Source of the DNA: Arthrinium phaeospermum
Lineage: Eukaryota > Ascomycota > Sordariomycetes > Amphisphaeriales > Apiosporaceae
Direction: 5' to 3'
Assembly: GCA_006503535.1 (NCBI GenBank)
Contig: QYRS01000002.1
Location: forward strand, 3,100,001 to 3,164,000
Length of the DNA stretch: 64,000 bases
Shown: positions 46,919 to 57,905 of the stretch, piece after piece
Numbering within the stretch: the stretch's first letter is position 1
Layout: each line of letters opens with the position of its first letter
The notes under the pieces: generated by a model
What the model saw: only the letters and a program-made list of their open reading frames with translations
Told to the model about the DNA's origin: nothing
Databases searched by the model: none
Made by a program: the position numbers and the translations under genes

Positions 46919-48061
46919 AGAGACCTATTCAGCCACTATACTATGGAATATGTGGAGGTCGGTGTCGGTGGACATAGCAAGCGATCAATTGCAACCACTA
47001 GCCATGTCCCTTAACCCAAATTAATGCGCCAAGCGTGGGAGAGGCAAATTTTACAGCCATGGGAGAGAGTATCGTCGGATTGAGGCGCTCGCAGAAGTGC
47101 TTCGCAGATAACTGGCGCGGCGGCCAAGGCTGCTCGTGCCGTGGTTGGATGGGGATTAGGTAATTGTAGAAGAAATGAATTGTGATCTCATAATTTGGCC
47201 AACCTCATATGTCTTGTCTTGGTGAGCTGCCTAATCCGGCTGTGGGATTCTACGATGTACAGGCACTTGATAGTGGATTCACTTGGTATGTCAAGATCGC
47301 GTTCTATGTACGGTTCCAATTAGTGCAATGGATGGGAGTTGAGATGCGTTTGTCACCATCTGTTCATTTCTCGACAGTACAAGTATGTAGCGTCCGGACA
47401 TGGAAGATGAGCATCCAGGGGGCCACTTGGCCATAATCCACCCCCTTTCCATTGCGATAGATTAACCAATCACCCGGCAACTTATTCCGCTCAGTGCAAA
47501 TCACTGACTGACTGCCCCATGGTTTGTTCCGAACGAGCAACGTAAACATTGCTTCCCCGTGGTCATTATCGTGTCCCAGCTTCTTTGTATTGGGTGACCA
47601 TCATGGATCAATATTGGTCTGCTCCGTCCAATACAATACATAGCATGCAGCATGTACGTAGACACCACCGCGATTGTCAACGCCGTTTCCAACTCCATCG
47701 CTATACAGGTGACAGGCTCGACAGGTAGCTCCGCGTGGGTATTAGAGGGACCGTGCTGCCCCTTCTATTTGTCACTAGTATAATAGTATCGGCAGGGGTG
47801 TGGATGAAGGCTTGGTTTGGTTCGTACGTGTGTTCGACTCGGGGACTTCGCTTTACCACGCATCGTGTCAACAGGGAGAGAAATCACCAGTAGCAGAGTG
47901 AACTCATCCATTTCTATCTACTCATACAAAGAACTAGCTCGATTCTCCTTGATCGAATGAAAGTGAAAACGCTGCAAAGCTCAATAGAACCATATCTTCA
48001 TTGCTGTTTATTCGCCAAAGTCGTATGCCATGCCGTCGTGCCTGCCAGGAGCAACAACGAC
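46919..48061. other. Intergenic between convergent genes
   Basis: This holds the 3' flanks of GDI1 (+) and the unknown minus-strand gene. I see no coding potential. Confidence 0.6.
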
Positions 48062-50156
48062 TTAGAAATGCGCAGAAATCCGCGACTTGCGAGAATCGAG
48101 ACGTCTGGTAGCCTCGCTTCTCTCCTCGTCTGCCGTGGAGCCCGGGGCCCGGCGATTAAACCGGTCGCGCTCGGCATACTCCGCGAGGAGCTCGGCGCGG
48201 ACGCGCTCCAAGGCACCGCCGTGGTAATTCAAGGGGTGAGGCGACGCTCCTGCCGCCGCCTGTCGGATCCGCGCCTCGACTCGCATCCGGTTCTCGACGA
48301 CCTGCCGGTCCGCTCGGGCGACGGTTCGCTGAGCTAACTGGATGCACTCCATGAGAAGATCAAACTTGGACTGGGTTGCGTGGCTCTCGTCCAGGGTGAA
48401 GGAAGTACTCCGGGGTCTGCTCCCATGGCAGAGCCGGCAGCGTCGCTCCGAGAGAGGGGCGCCGTCGCCGCTTCGGCATCTCCACCTGCAAGACGGGAAG
48501 TCAGTACACTGACCAGATGACGAGCCACGGTATGCACATCCTCCGCTTTCATGTTGGTGTGACGAGGATACGTCCGTCCTATGACGAGAATGAAAGTAGT
48601 AAGAGGAGTGAAATACTTACCAACCTCCGTGTGTCCGGCGCGTCTTTGTGGTCCAGTGAGGATGCGGTTTGTGATACTCCTTCCGCAGCCCAGCAGAAGA
48701 TTGCCCGCTGTCTTGAGAGCTCATGACATGGGCCATAGTTTGGTTGTCCCGTACCTTGATAGCAAGGCTGCCGAGGTGGTAGTTGAGGTCAATGAACCTG
48801 CCCTGCGCCGTCTCACTGTTGGAGAAAAAGACCTTGTTCTGGACCTCGAAGAAGCGAAACCACTGCAAGAGAATAGTCAGTGTCGAGTTCCGGCAAGTTT
48901 GGTGTCTGTGCGAAGTAACGTACCTCGGGAACGTCTTCTTCGGCCTGCTTTGGCTGAACAGATCTCAACTTGGCATGCTTGAGATACATACGTGCTGCGT
49001 GGAACCCGTAGGTCTTGTAAAACTTGAACCGATCCTTCAGAGACATGACTTCCTCCTTACTGTCCAAGCTTATGGCGAACATCCTAGGAAGGCTTGTGGT
49101 GGAGGACGACCTGTCACCGCCAAGGCTGCCCAGTCCAGGCGGCGTGAAGCTGAAGACGGGGTCGGGAGGGAGAACCTCTGGGCCAACCTCGAGGAGCGGG
49201 CGCTCGACATATGTCAGCTGGCGATTCGAGAGGCTGAAGTGGTTGCCCATCGTGTGCGAGGTCCACCGCTTCTTCGCCCCGTGGCTGTCGGATAGGAGGG
49301 ACTTGGGCGGGACGCCAGTCATCATGCTGGAGCAGATTCCCCCCAGCTCGGCGCTGATGGCGCGGTCGGCTTCCCTCACGGAGTCGAGTGCAGCTTTGAC
49401 CCGAAGCCGGACGTCGGGCAGGCCGTGCGTGATGGCGGTCTGGCGCTGTTCGAAATCGCCAAAGGCCTCTAGGTATTCCCACTCGCGGAGCTCCTTCAGC
49501 ATGCCCTGCCATTTCTCGTTGTTGAAAAACTCATTTCGCAGGCGCAGGCGCTGTGCGTCCTTGTACTGGATGAATTCATCGATGATGCCGGCCTCCATCT
49601 CGGGGTCTCTTGGGGGGCCACCCAAAATCACCTTGTAGAGGCCTGGTGTTGCTTGAAGCTTGCCGAGAACCTTCTTTCGGAGCTCACCCGGTTCCATGAA
49701 CCAAATCTCGTCGTCGGGGCCCTTGGGAGGATAACAGCCAAGGTCGGTCTGCAAGAGAGACGGGGGCGGAGAGACAGGAGGGACAAAGTCAGTATCGTCG
49801 GGAAACAGCGTCTTTCTGTGAGCAAAAGGCTGGTTCGAGGCCTGGACTGCAGCAAGATACGACCGGCGTGGGGCGCCAGTTTCGAGACTGGAAGGAGCGC
49901 CCGGCAACTGCTGTTGCTGCCCATGCTCCTTCTCGAACGCTCTGGACTTGGATGGCGACTGCACCAGATCAACCACAACCGTCGACAAACCTCCCTTCAA
50001 AATCACCCCATATCGTCCTGGGAGCGGCGGCCCCAGACTGGGCAACTCGTTCTCATCTTGGGTGGCCACAATAGGGGTTGAGCCTGGGCCTGAGCCAGCA
50101 CCAGCACCAGCCTCAGCAACAGGACTTGGCTCCAAGATGGGATGAGGTGAGAACAT
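48062..50156 (-). CDS. Unrecognised conserved-looking fungal protein
   Basis: The preferred model uses exons 48924..50156, 48621..48862 and 48062..48485, giving 632 residues. A variant third exon, 48062..48578 (42-nt intron), stays in the same frame and gives 663. I prefer the first because its intron has a perfect actgac branch site 18 nt before the gcag acceptor. No known domain is evident. After a Pro/Ala/Gly-rich start come LPGRYGVILKGGLSTVVVDL, DDEIWFMEPGELRKKVLGKL, WQGMLKELREWEYLEAFGDF, KFYKTYGFHAARMYLKHAKL and FRFFEVQNKVFFSNSETAQG. The C-terminal end is a charged helix (MECIQLAQRTVARADRQVVE and on), probably coiled-coil. It has no signal peptide or TM segment. Function is unknown. The 3' exon structure is uncertain. 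Confidence 0.75.
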
Positions 50157-50728
50157 GTTGACATATCAAAGGCTAACAGTCAATGATAAGGTTCGGCACC
50201 TGTGCAAGGCTCGCAGTCTCAAATGATTGCCATCTACACCTCGCGTAGTCTTGTGTTGATGTGCGGTCCGAGTAAGATGTCGATGATTGACCCTAGCATC
50301 ACCACAACAAAGAGGAAAGTACCTGCACTACGCGCTTTCTAAACCTCGAGATGGGAAATAAACAAACTTTCCGATAAGCGTAGGGGAGATCAATCGACGC
50401 ACTCCGTACCAGTTACTGGGTATTAAGTAGGCGACGAATGGAGGGGTGGGACGCTCCAGGCGCTGCAAACCACTGAAAGATGTCAAGATAACAGTAAATT
50501 ACGAAACAAAGTACCTTTTGGCCGCCTAGCTATCGGAAATGCAATTGTCACGCAGAAGAGTTGGCGAATGCAGGGTATTGGAAGCAAGAGCACTGGACCT
50601 ACACGATCGTTCGCACCCTTGCAAAATAAACCTGTAAGCACTTGAAAGAATGCATCGCCCCGAGGATCTTATATGATTGGAGTTTTGTTTCATTTTCTAT
50701 AGAAGAGAGTCCTACTATCATCATTACA
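50157..50728. other. Intergenic: promoter of the unknown gene, 3' flank of IRC3
   Basis: Both neighbours are on the minus strand. It contains one ACTCCGTAC motif at 50401. No gene seen. Confidence 0.6.
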
Positions 50729-52738
50729 TCAGGCTGCCACTGGTCCTACTGAGACAACTTCTCTCAGTTTTCGAGCCTCCCGTTCTTCTAACGTGGTATC
50801 TTGGCGTTGTTTCCTACGCTTATCCGCTGCCAGCGTCGTGAATCGCCCGCGGGCGCCATGCTTGATCTTAGTGATCATATCGGCCGCCTTCCCCATCGTG
50901 ATATCGTCTTCCGTTAGCTGGTCTTCCGGGCCTCGCAGTTTGTTCAGAACCTTCAGCTGGCCAGGCGTAGCGGAATTCTTTCGCCACCGTGCCCTTCTTG
51001 TGATGAAGTATACAGGAAACTTTTCGGAAGCGTATTTGTCACTGCCATGGACAGCATCGGAGAACGTGGCCGCCTGCAATAGCTTCCGGGGCGCTGCAAA
51101 GGGGGATTTGGACTTGATGCCTTGGGGAAGCTGCCGAATCTCGTATGCTGCATACTTCGGGGCCTTTCCTTCATCCCCTTCGCCTTTTTCGGCTTGCAAT
51201 CGGATGTAAGTACCACCCGGCGCGGAGAGAATGTATTTGCCCTGGTCCACCTGTACCCACGCATATTGGCTAATGGCGTGTATATGGCTTTCCCCAGACG
51301 TGTCCGAGATCAAGTCGTATACTGTATCGTACTCAGTAAACGTGACGTGGCCACTGAAGGATCCATTACTGGGTGGCCTAGCCGCCGAGCCCTTTTTCAT
51401 GGGTTCTTGAACTTCCCTGGCCTTCACGTCTTTTAGCTTGCTCAAGTCGTCCATAGTGGCTTCTTCGACGATCTCGGATGGATCGAGGCCGAATAGGGTT
51501 GGTGCCGTGACAATGCCAGTTTCCAGGCTCGACACCATGTCGATGATATGACAATCCTTTTTGCCGGGATAGAGACGCATGCCTCTTCCGATCATCTGCA
51601 CAAGCAAGTTCCGCGAGCGCGTCGGCCGGGCCAGCACGACACAATCGATGTTGGGGATGTCAGTCCCTTCGGTAAACACACCGCAGTTGATGAGAACAGG
51701 GAATTCTCCGCGCTTGAAGGCACTTAGACACTCGCCTCTCTCGACTTTGTGGGTGTCTCCCGTTATAAACCTGGCTTCGATTCCATGGTCCCGAAATGCT
51801 TGTGTTAAGCCCATCACGTGGGCTATGTCCACACAAAAGACCAGTGTTGACTTCCTCCCCTGAGCCTTGGCAAGCCAGCTGCGCACCGTTATCTTATTCA
51901 CTTGTTCAGTGTTGACTACCTGAGATAGCTCGCCGGTCAGGAAGTCGCCATTGGACCCGCTGCGAACCCGACGGATGTCGGCTGTTGACTCGACTGTTGT
52001 GAAAATCACATCCGAAAGCCACTTCTCCCCAATCATATCGACATAGTCTTTGTGATATACAATCTCATCTATGGCCCTACCCAGGCGAAGCCCGTCAAAG
52101 CGAGAGAATGTGGCGGAAACACCAACTAGAATAGGAGAGGCGTCCCTCTTCTGGTCCAGCCCAAAATGCTCCAACGTTCTCAAGTATCCTGGGGCCACGA
52201 TATGGTGAGCCTCGTCGACCAGGACCAGTTTGAACTGCGAAGGATCGAATTTGCTGATACGATCACCCGAGGCGATGCTCTGGACGCTGGCAATAGTTAT
52301 GTCAGCCAGGCCAGAGGCATGCATCTTCCCCATCTCGATGTCGACAGTCTTATCGGGGTAGGCATTGCTGCAGTGCCTGGCAGCCTGCTCAACCAGCTCC
52401 CTCCTATGGGCCAATATCAAAGTCTTCTTTGCCTCCTGATTGATTGGTTTGATACGGTCAATCAGCTGGGTGAAGACGACCGTTTTCCCAGATCCAGTTG
52501 CTAGGGATATGCCCAGGCGCTTATGCCCGCTCTCCACAGACGAAAGAACGGATTGGATACATTCCTCCTGGTAGTCACGCAGCTGCACTGGCTGTGGTTG
52601 AGCTGGTGGTGCCTTTGTGTTTTCCTGCAAGGTCGCATAAGGCCTAGCTCTAGCTGGCAGGGCTCTGATATTGCATGCCTTCCTGGGTGGGTGCAACAGG
52701 GGCACAATAGCTCGCCATGTCAGACGAGGGAGTCGCAT
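50729..52738 (-). CDS. IRC3: Mitochondrial DEAD/H-box SF2 helicase, Irc3-like
   Basis: This single-exon gene encodes 669 residues. I start at the ATG at 52738, where the basic presequence MRLPRLTWRAIVPLLHPPRK predicts mitochondrial import. The open frame extends 39 codons upstream but without presequence character. Superfamily 2 motifs are Q-like QLRDYQEECIQSV, motif I TGSGKT (81-86), motif II DEAH (175-178), motif III SAT (208-210), motif V VFTEGTDIPNID, and motif VI QMIGRGMR (381-388). The order and spacing match yeast Irc3, a branch-migrating helicase needed for mitochondrial DNA stability. The C-terminal third includes a WRKNSATPGQLKVLNKL segment seen in fungal homologues. It is divergent from the secreted/membrane protein at 53.9 kb. 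Confidence 0.92.
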   Translation of the reverse strand: MRLPRLTWRAIVPLLHPPRKACNIRALPARARPYATLQENTKAPPAQPQPVQLRDYQEECIQSVLSSVESGHKRLGISLATGSGKTVVFTQLIDRIKPINQEAKKTLILAHRRELVEQAARHCSNAYPDKTVDIEMGKMHASGLADITIASVQSIASGDRISKFDPSQFKLVLVDEAHHIVAPGYLRTLEHFGLDQKRDASPILVGVSATFSRFDGLRLGRAIDEIVYHKDYVDMIGEKWLSDVIFTTVESTADIRRVRSGSNGDFLTGELSQVVNTEQVNKITVRSWLAKAQGRKSTLVFCVDIAHVMGLTQAFRDHGIEARFITGDTHKVERGECLSAFKRGEFPVLINCGVFTEGTDIPNIDCVVLARPTRSRNLLVQMIGRGMRLYPGKKDCHIIDMVSSLETGIVTAPTLFGLDPSEIVEEATMDDLSKLKDVKAREVQEPMKKGSAARPPSNGSFSGHVTFTEYDTVYDLISDTSGESHIHAISQYAWVQVDQGKYILSAPGGTYIRLQAEKGEGDEGKAPKYAAYEIRQLPQGIKSKSPFAAPRKLLQAATFSDAVHGSDKYASEKFPVYFITRRARWRKNSATPGQLKVLNKLRGPEDQLTEDDITMGKAADMITKIKHGARGRFTTLAADKRRKQRQDTTLEEREARKLREVVSVGPVAA

Positions 52739-53863
52739 GGCACATTCCTGCTGACAGAATGCCTGGATTGGATATTCCGATGTTTGCCGACTCTTTGAGG
52801 TGATCGATTGATGGGGATGGATGACCTCAGGAACTGCTGTCTGCGGTACGTACATCCTTCACCCCAAAGCAGTGGGCACGGACCAGACAGTGGGGATCTT
52901 CCACAGACTCCCCTGCTGCCTGCTCTTACACGGGTAGAGGATGCACTCTGGCTAACATTTTTTATGTCGTCGCTCAGTACTCTCTTCCGTCCATGGAGGG
53001 CATAGAGCGTAGGGAATTGTTACTATACTGTCGAACCTTGATGTATGCCATTGATTCCTGAAGATTTTGTCAAAACTAAAGTACATATCCACGTTGTCCC
53101 TCTCTACGTCTCAACAACCAATTGAGAGACCAACTCGGTGCCAGCTCTATTTCCAAGGACAAACGGGTTTCTTGTCTGTATGAAACAACCTGATTTCCGA
53201 CTTACTAAGTGGTCAGCAATGTGGCGGTTCTGGACACCTATAAATAATGTTCGTCACCGGAGTCGCTTTACCTGAACTGTCAGGGACGGCTCTCATCAAC
53301 CAATTGACAAAACGGATGGGTATCACAAGGAAAAGCCAAACAGAAACGTTCGGCCCCAGGGTTTTTGCACCACGCCATGAACAGGTCTTTTAGAGAAATC
53401 GCACTGGTCCAAGTACATACGACGTGCTGGTGCTTTTGAGGCTGATGGGTGTAGGCCAGCCGTTTGGGGTCGACAAATCGTTATGAATCCAGGCCCCCAA
53501 AATGTCATGTACTTCGCCCCCTGGTAGGCTGACCTCAAACTGCAATATGCCCAGAAAAAATGGTTCAGAGAGCCGAAGAGGATTCGTTCATTTTGAGGCT
53601 GCTCCTACCTGGAGATGCATATATCACGAGGGTCTGGCCTGGCCTGGCCAGCCCGTGAATCTTGTCGCCTCCATACCCGCCGGACCCCAAGGCTCTCTCC
53701 TCCGGGATGCTTTGCATCGTTCTTCCAGCAACGTCCCTCTCCGACCCAACCCCATTCTAGAGACTCTGGACGGTACCTGGGCACTTGAAAGACACATTCT
53801 TTACCAACACTCATTCAAAATTTAGTCGTAGGACCTGGCCCTGCCTCATATTGTCTCCCAGCT
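52739..53863. promoter_or_regulatory. Divergent intergenic region between IRC3 and the membrane-protein gene
   Basis: This 1.1 kb separates two start codons facing apart. I see no conserved element that I can name and no coding potential. Confidence 0.5.
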
Positions 53864-54881
53864 ATGCGTTCTCTTTCCCTCTTGATCTTCGCGACTCTAT
53901 GTGATCTGTCTTTCCAGGCCCAAGGAGCTGGCTTTCAAAGCCCAGGATACACGCGAAACCCAAAAGTCGACCCCCTTGGCGCCGTTGAAGTCTGGAGAGT
54001 TGGGGAGTCTCGTACAGTGGTCTTCAACACCCCCTGGACCGAGTTCTCTGTGGAACTATGGCAGTCAGTTGGAGCAGAACATGCGAACCAAACAGTACAG
54101 AAAGCTTTGTATCAACGTGAGTGGACAAGTTCGGCTTGTTGTTGTTACATACTTGACAGATCCAGGCGATGCTGACCTCTTCTTGGTTGTAGAACTGCCG
54201 GGACAGGATCTACCCAAGTGTTTTAACTGGACTGTTGAGTCGTATGATCTGAAACTCAGCGACTCCAACATGTTCTTTTTCTGGCTCCGAGATACTAGTG
54301 ATGCTTCAAGATCGGTGACTTCGCCCTATTTTAATATGACTACCGACCCCTTTGCATCTACTACAAGCAAGTACCTCAGCTATGCCAGCCTTGAAGTGTC
54401 CCCAGGAACCCCGACGGCACCCCCTGCACGCACTACCCCGACAACCACCCCAATAGTTCCTGCAAGCCCGCCTGCACAGGGAGGAGACGGGCGGATCAGT
54501 CTGGCGGTGCAGGTTGGAATCGGCGTTGGGATCTCGGTGGGCGGCATCTTCTCCTTTGTATGTGCCGCGATTCTATGCGTGCACCTTCGGAAGAAGGTGA
54601 ACCTCAAACGTTCGGCGAAGGATTCGGACCAAGAGTCTGTGAGCTCGCTCCCATGGCCACCGACCCCCAAATTCGCGTTCGCGGGCTCGGAGACGTGGAG
54701 TCTACCCAAGCCACCACGGAGCACGTCGCCGCTAGTCAAGCAGGTTGAACAAGTTGAGATGCCGATGGGGCGGCCTTTGCAGCAGACTCAGACGCGGTCA
54801 TCAGTTGTGTCAGATAAGAAAGTCAAGAGGTACGAACTGGATGGCCTCCCTCGAACAGCATCATCTGTCTATTCAAGGTGA
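53864..54881 (+). CDS. Secreted/single-pass membrane protein of a fungal sensor-like family
   Basis: Exon 1 is 53864..54116 (gtgagt donor). The best exon 2 is 54193..54881, because a gctgac branch site and T-rich tract precede the ttgtag acceptor at 54192. This gives 313 residues. An alternative acceptor at 54159 adds 11 residues in the same frame. Residues 1-22 (MRSLSLLIFATLCDLSFQAQ) form a signal peptide. The ectodomain has the family signature VEVWRVGESRTVVFNTPWTE, FSVELWQ and FNWTVESYDLKLSDSNMFFF, with N-glycosylation sites. A Thr/Pro-rich stalk leads to one TM helix (AVQVGIGVGISVGGIFSFVC and on) and a basic, Ser/Pro-rich cytosolic tail. The layout is like plasma-membrane or wall-stress sensors, but the role is not known. 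Confidence 0.8.
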
Positions 54882-55494
54882 AGGAGGCTGGGGAATTTAC
54901 AGAGCTCATGGGGTGAACATAGCAGAAGATCACTTGTTTGACTCGGAACGAGAACATTGGTAAGGGTTGGAGGTTTATATATTTCTGTTTCATAGCAGGT
55001 GGTTTGCGCCAACTCGCAACCAACCGATTCCCGGCTTTATTCTTCTTGCGGAGTGGAGAGAAATGTCACGATGACAATCTGAGCAAAGGAAGAGTCCATG
55101 TAAATTAATTCGTCTCATTTGTTCAAGTAGAGAGTTGTAGTAGCGGACCGGTGGTGCTGGGAACGGGTACGACGATCTGTCTCCGAGCCGCCCACTATCC
55201 ACAAATCCCGGGGCCGATGGATGATGGTTTGGTTCTACCTTCAATTTTCGGAACAATTCAGCTTGCTCGCAACAACACACCACCAGTATTCGTGATACGA
55301 GGGAGATGCGATATCCACTGCGTCTTCCCAGCGCAGTAACGGTTTCGCGTATATAAAAGTTTTACTCATGACTGGGCGACCCAGCTGTATTGAAAGTTTC
55401 CTGTGCAAAAAGTCTGTAATGGACTCCACCAGTCGAATCCTGAACCTGCTCGCGTAACATCTCGTCGGCACCAACCCCTGCTTGAACAGCGGCC
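54882..55494. other. Intergenic: membrane-protein 3' flank and RRN5 promoter
   Basis: Both neighbours are on the + strand. No additional gene seen. Confidence 0.6.
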
Positions 55495-57411
55495 ATGGCT
55501 TCCGACTCGGAAGGCGCGTACGAGCCCAGCGATGCTGAGTCGGCTGCATCAGACGCATCTGGAAGTGCACCGGAGAAGAACCAGCCCCCGCCAGGTTTGG
55601 CGAGCAGCAGCCGCAGAATCCACGATACTCCAGGCGCCGCCACACCACAATATGCTCAATCGCCGCGTAAGAGGCGTGCGACAAACACTGAAACCAATGT
55701 CCGACTCAAGCGCATGCGCAGCGCCTTCAACGCGGGATATCTTGATCTTCTGAACCAAGACATATCGGACGCGGCCGCCGCGCTAAGCAAAAACGACCGC
55801 CTTGCCCTGGAGCCCTCACAGATCGGCGCGGTGTACTGGAGGGTCTCGGAGAAGGAGGCCTTCTTCTCCGCGCTGGGCCGGCTCGGGCGGGACGACCACG
55901 CCGGCATTGCTGCGCGCATCGGGAGCAAGAGCCCGCTCGAGGTGGCGCAGCTCGTCACCCTCCTATCCGAGCGCGACAAGGCGAGGAAGGACGAGCGCGC
56001 GTCTTGGCAGGAGACCCTGCGTCCCGTCGACTTCCCCGCGGCCGCCGAGATCAGCCAAGAGTGCTGCGTCGCCCTGGACGGGGTCGCGGACGACCTGTCA
56101 GAGCGGCAGGAGATTCACGAGCAGGCGCTCGAGGAGAAGCGGTGGGGCGCGGAGCACTGGCTTGTCACGCAATCTCTAATGGGTGCAGGCCACGCTGATG
56201 CTACTGCTACCAGGAAAATCGAAGGGGACCTGCCTTTCGCCAAGCTGTTCGTCCTGCCAAACTGGCTTAGGCTCAGCGAGCGCGTGTTCATGAACTCGAC
56301 CGTGCCCGACTGTAACTGGCGCCACGTTTCCGAGGAGCTGCCGGCGATCCGGGCCACGGCGCTGTCCGACTTCCACGAGCTCGCGAGGAGCGTCACGAGG
56401 AGACTGGTGGCAACCACGCTGTTCATGAGCGAGTCCCGGATCAAAGCAAGGAGAGCACCGGCGTCGCGTGCGAAACAGGCAGTGAAGGCAAGAGACGTCC
56501 AAGCCGCCGTCGAGTCCCTGAACCTGAAGAGCAACAGCCACGACTTCTGGGCCCGGGCGGCGCGGAGGCTGCGTTTAGACGTGCAAGGGGATGGTGCCTC
56601 ACAAACAGACGACGAGTCTCGGGCATCATCATCAGACGACGAGGAAGAAGAAGCGACGGATAACGAGGACGAAGCGGACCAGGAAAGCAGCGACGGAGAT
56701 GATCACGCATTATCTTACGACGAGGTGGAAGCGGCATTCGGAATTGCCGCTCCTGGGCGACACCGGGAACAACCACCCACGGAGCTTTCGGCACAGTACG
56801 TCATTGACGAAGACGATACATCCTCCAGCGAAGACGAAACGAAATCGGTGGCGGCGGCCCCTACTGGCGACGGCGAAGATGATGACGACGACGAAGACCA
56901 AGAGGCACAACAAGAACAGGAACAAGACGTCGGCATCGGCCAGCAAGACCTGAAGAAGGACGACGACAGCGACTCGGACTCCCCCTCCAACAAGCCCGAC
57001 GGCCGCAACCCCTCTCTCGACCAAGCCGCCATCGACCGCGACGTCGCCGAGGTACTCAACTTCTCCGCCGAAGTGGTCGAGAGCACGCGCGCGCGCGACA
57101 GCGTCCGGACCCGCGTCACCGCCGAGCACGTCATGGAAGCCGAGGCGGACGACGCCGATGCCCGGTACAGCGCGCGGGAGGAAGCGCAGCTATGGAACAT
57201 CATCAAACAGCAGCAGCCGCTGCCACCGGCGGCGGCGGTGAAGCGGGAAAAGAGCTCCGACTACGAGAGGGACGGTGGGGGTAAGGCGGCCGCCGCCGCT
57301 GGGTTTACCAACCGCGCCACCATGGAACCCACGGCGAGGAACTGGAGAGAAGGGTTCCGGTACATTGCCGAATGGGAGACCTACGGCACGTTCCCTCCTC
57401 ACGAGATGTAA
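55495..57411 (+). CDS. RRN5: RNA polymerase I upstream activation factor subunit Rrn5-like (SANT domain)
   Basis: This intronless gene encodes 638 residues. Residues 60-82 hold a short basic segment (SPRKRRATNTETNVRLKRMR). A SANT/Myb-like domain follows (about 115-165): WRVSEKEAFFSALGRLGRDD and HAGIAARIGSKSPLEVAQLV. The helical region with LFVLPNWLRLSERVFMNSTV and LPAIRATALSDFHELARSVT is typical of Rrn5 homologues. Rrn5 is part of UAF, which binds the rDNA promoter upstream element in the nucleolus and recruits Pol I factors. The C-terminal half has long Asp/Glu-rich runs (about residues 375-490), then conserved ends such as NWREGFRYIAEWETYGTFPP. It is larger than the yeast protein (363 aa), mostly because of the acidic half. 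Assignment is by domain and layout. Confidence 0.82.
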   Translation: MASDSEGAYEPSDAESAASDASGSAPEKNQPPPGLASSSRRIHDTPGAATPQYAQSPRKRRATNTETNVRLKRMRSAFNAGYLDLLNQDISDAAAALSKNDRLALEPSQIGAVYWRVSEKEAFFSALGRLGRDDHAGIAARIGSKSPLEVAQLVTLLSERDKARKDERASWQETLRPVDFPAAAEISQECCVALDGVADDLSERQEIHEQALEEKRWGAEHWLVTQSLMGAGHADATATRKIEGDLPFAKLFVLPNWLRLSERVFMNSTVPDCNWRHVSEELPAIRATALSDFHELARSVTRRLVATTLFMSESRIKARRAPASRAKQAVKARDVQAAVESLNLKSNSHDFWARAARRLRLDVQGDGASQTDDESRASSSDDEEEEATDNEDEADQESSDGDDHALSYDEVEAAFGIAAPGRHREQPPTELSAQYVIDEDDTSSSEDETKSVAAAPTGDGEDDDDDEDQEAQQEQEQDVGIGQQDLKKDDDSDSDSPSNKPDGRNPSLDQAAIDRDVAEVLNFSAEVVESTRARDSVRTRVTAEHVMEAEADDADARYSAREEAQLWNIIKQQQPLPPAAAVKREKSSDYERDGGGKAAAAAGFTNRATMEPTARNWREGFRYIAEWETYGTFPPHEM

Positions 57412-57905
57412 GCCCTGCATGCCGTCGCATCTTATCTTCGTGGCGGGGCGGAGAACAATCACGAAATATAGAACGTTGGGTACGGGGAAATACAGCAGCA
57501 GAAAGGGGGGATGGGATAAGGCAACCGATTCATTTGCCTCGGTTTGTCATCAACTAGCCTAAGTAAGCTACTACTATATTAATACATGATCCCTACACAT
57601 AACTCTTCCATGATCCATGGTCCAATTATTCGTCCATCCATCGAGAAGTCGTGCCTTGCCTTAAACTGTACGCCGGAAATCAGCACCCAAAGACACCACG
57701 CAAACGCCTTTTGTGATCATGAACCATGAGTGAAAAACCAAACCCCCACACCCCGGATATCACACGGTCCGTTTCTCATCATCACATATCGTCCCGTTCC
57801 CCTTGGTTGCGCTCGCAGTCTCCTATCCAGAAACAGAAACAATGCCAATAGACCAAACAACTCGGGCTTTCCCTTGGCTGTCTTGGTTCAGAACCTAACC
57901 GCACT
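57412..57905. other. Intergenic between convergent RRN5 and the four-TM gene
   Basis: This holds the 3' flanks of both genes. Nothing else seen. Confidence 0.6.
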
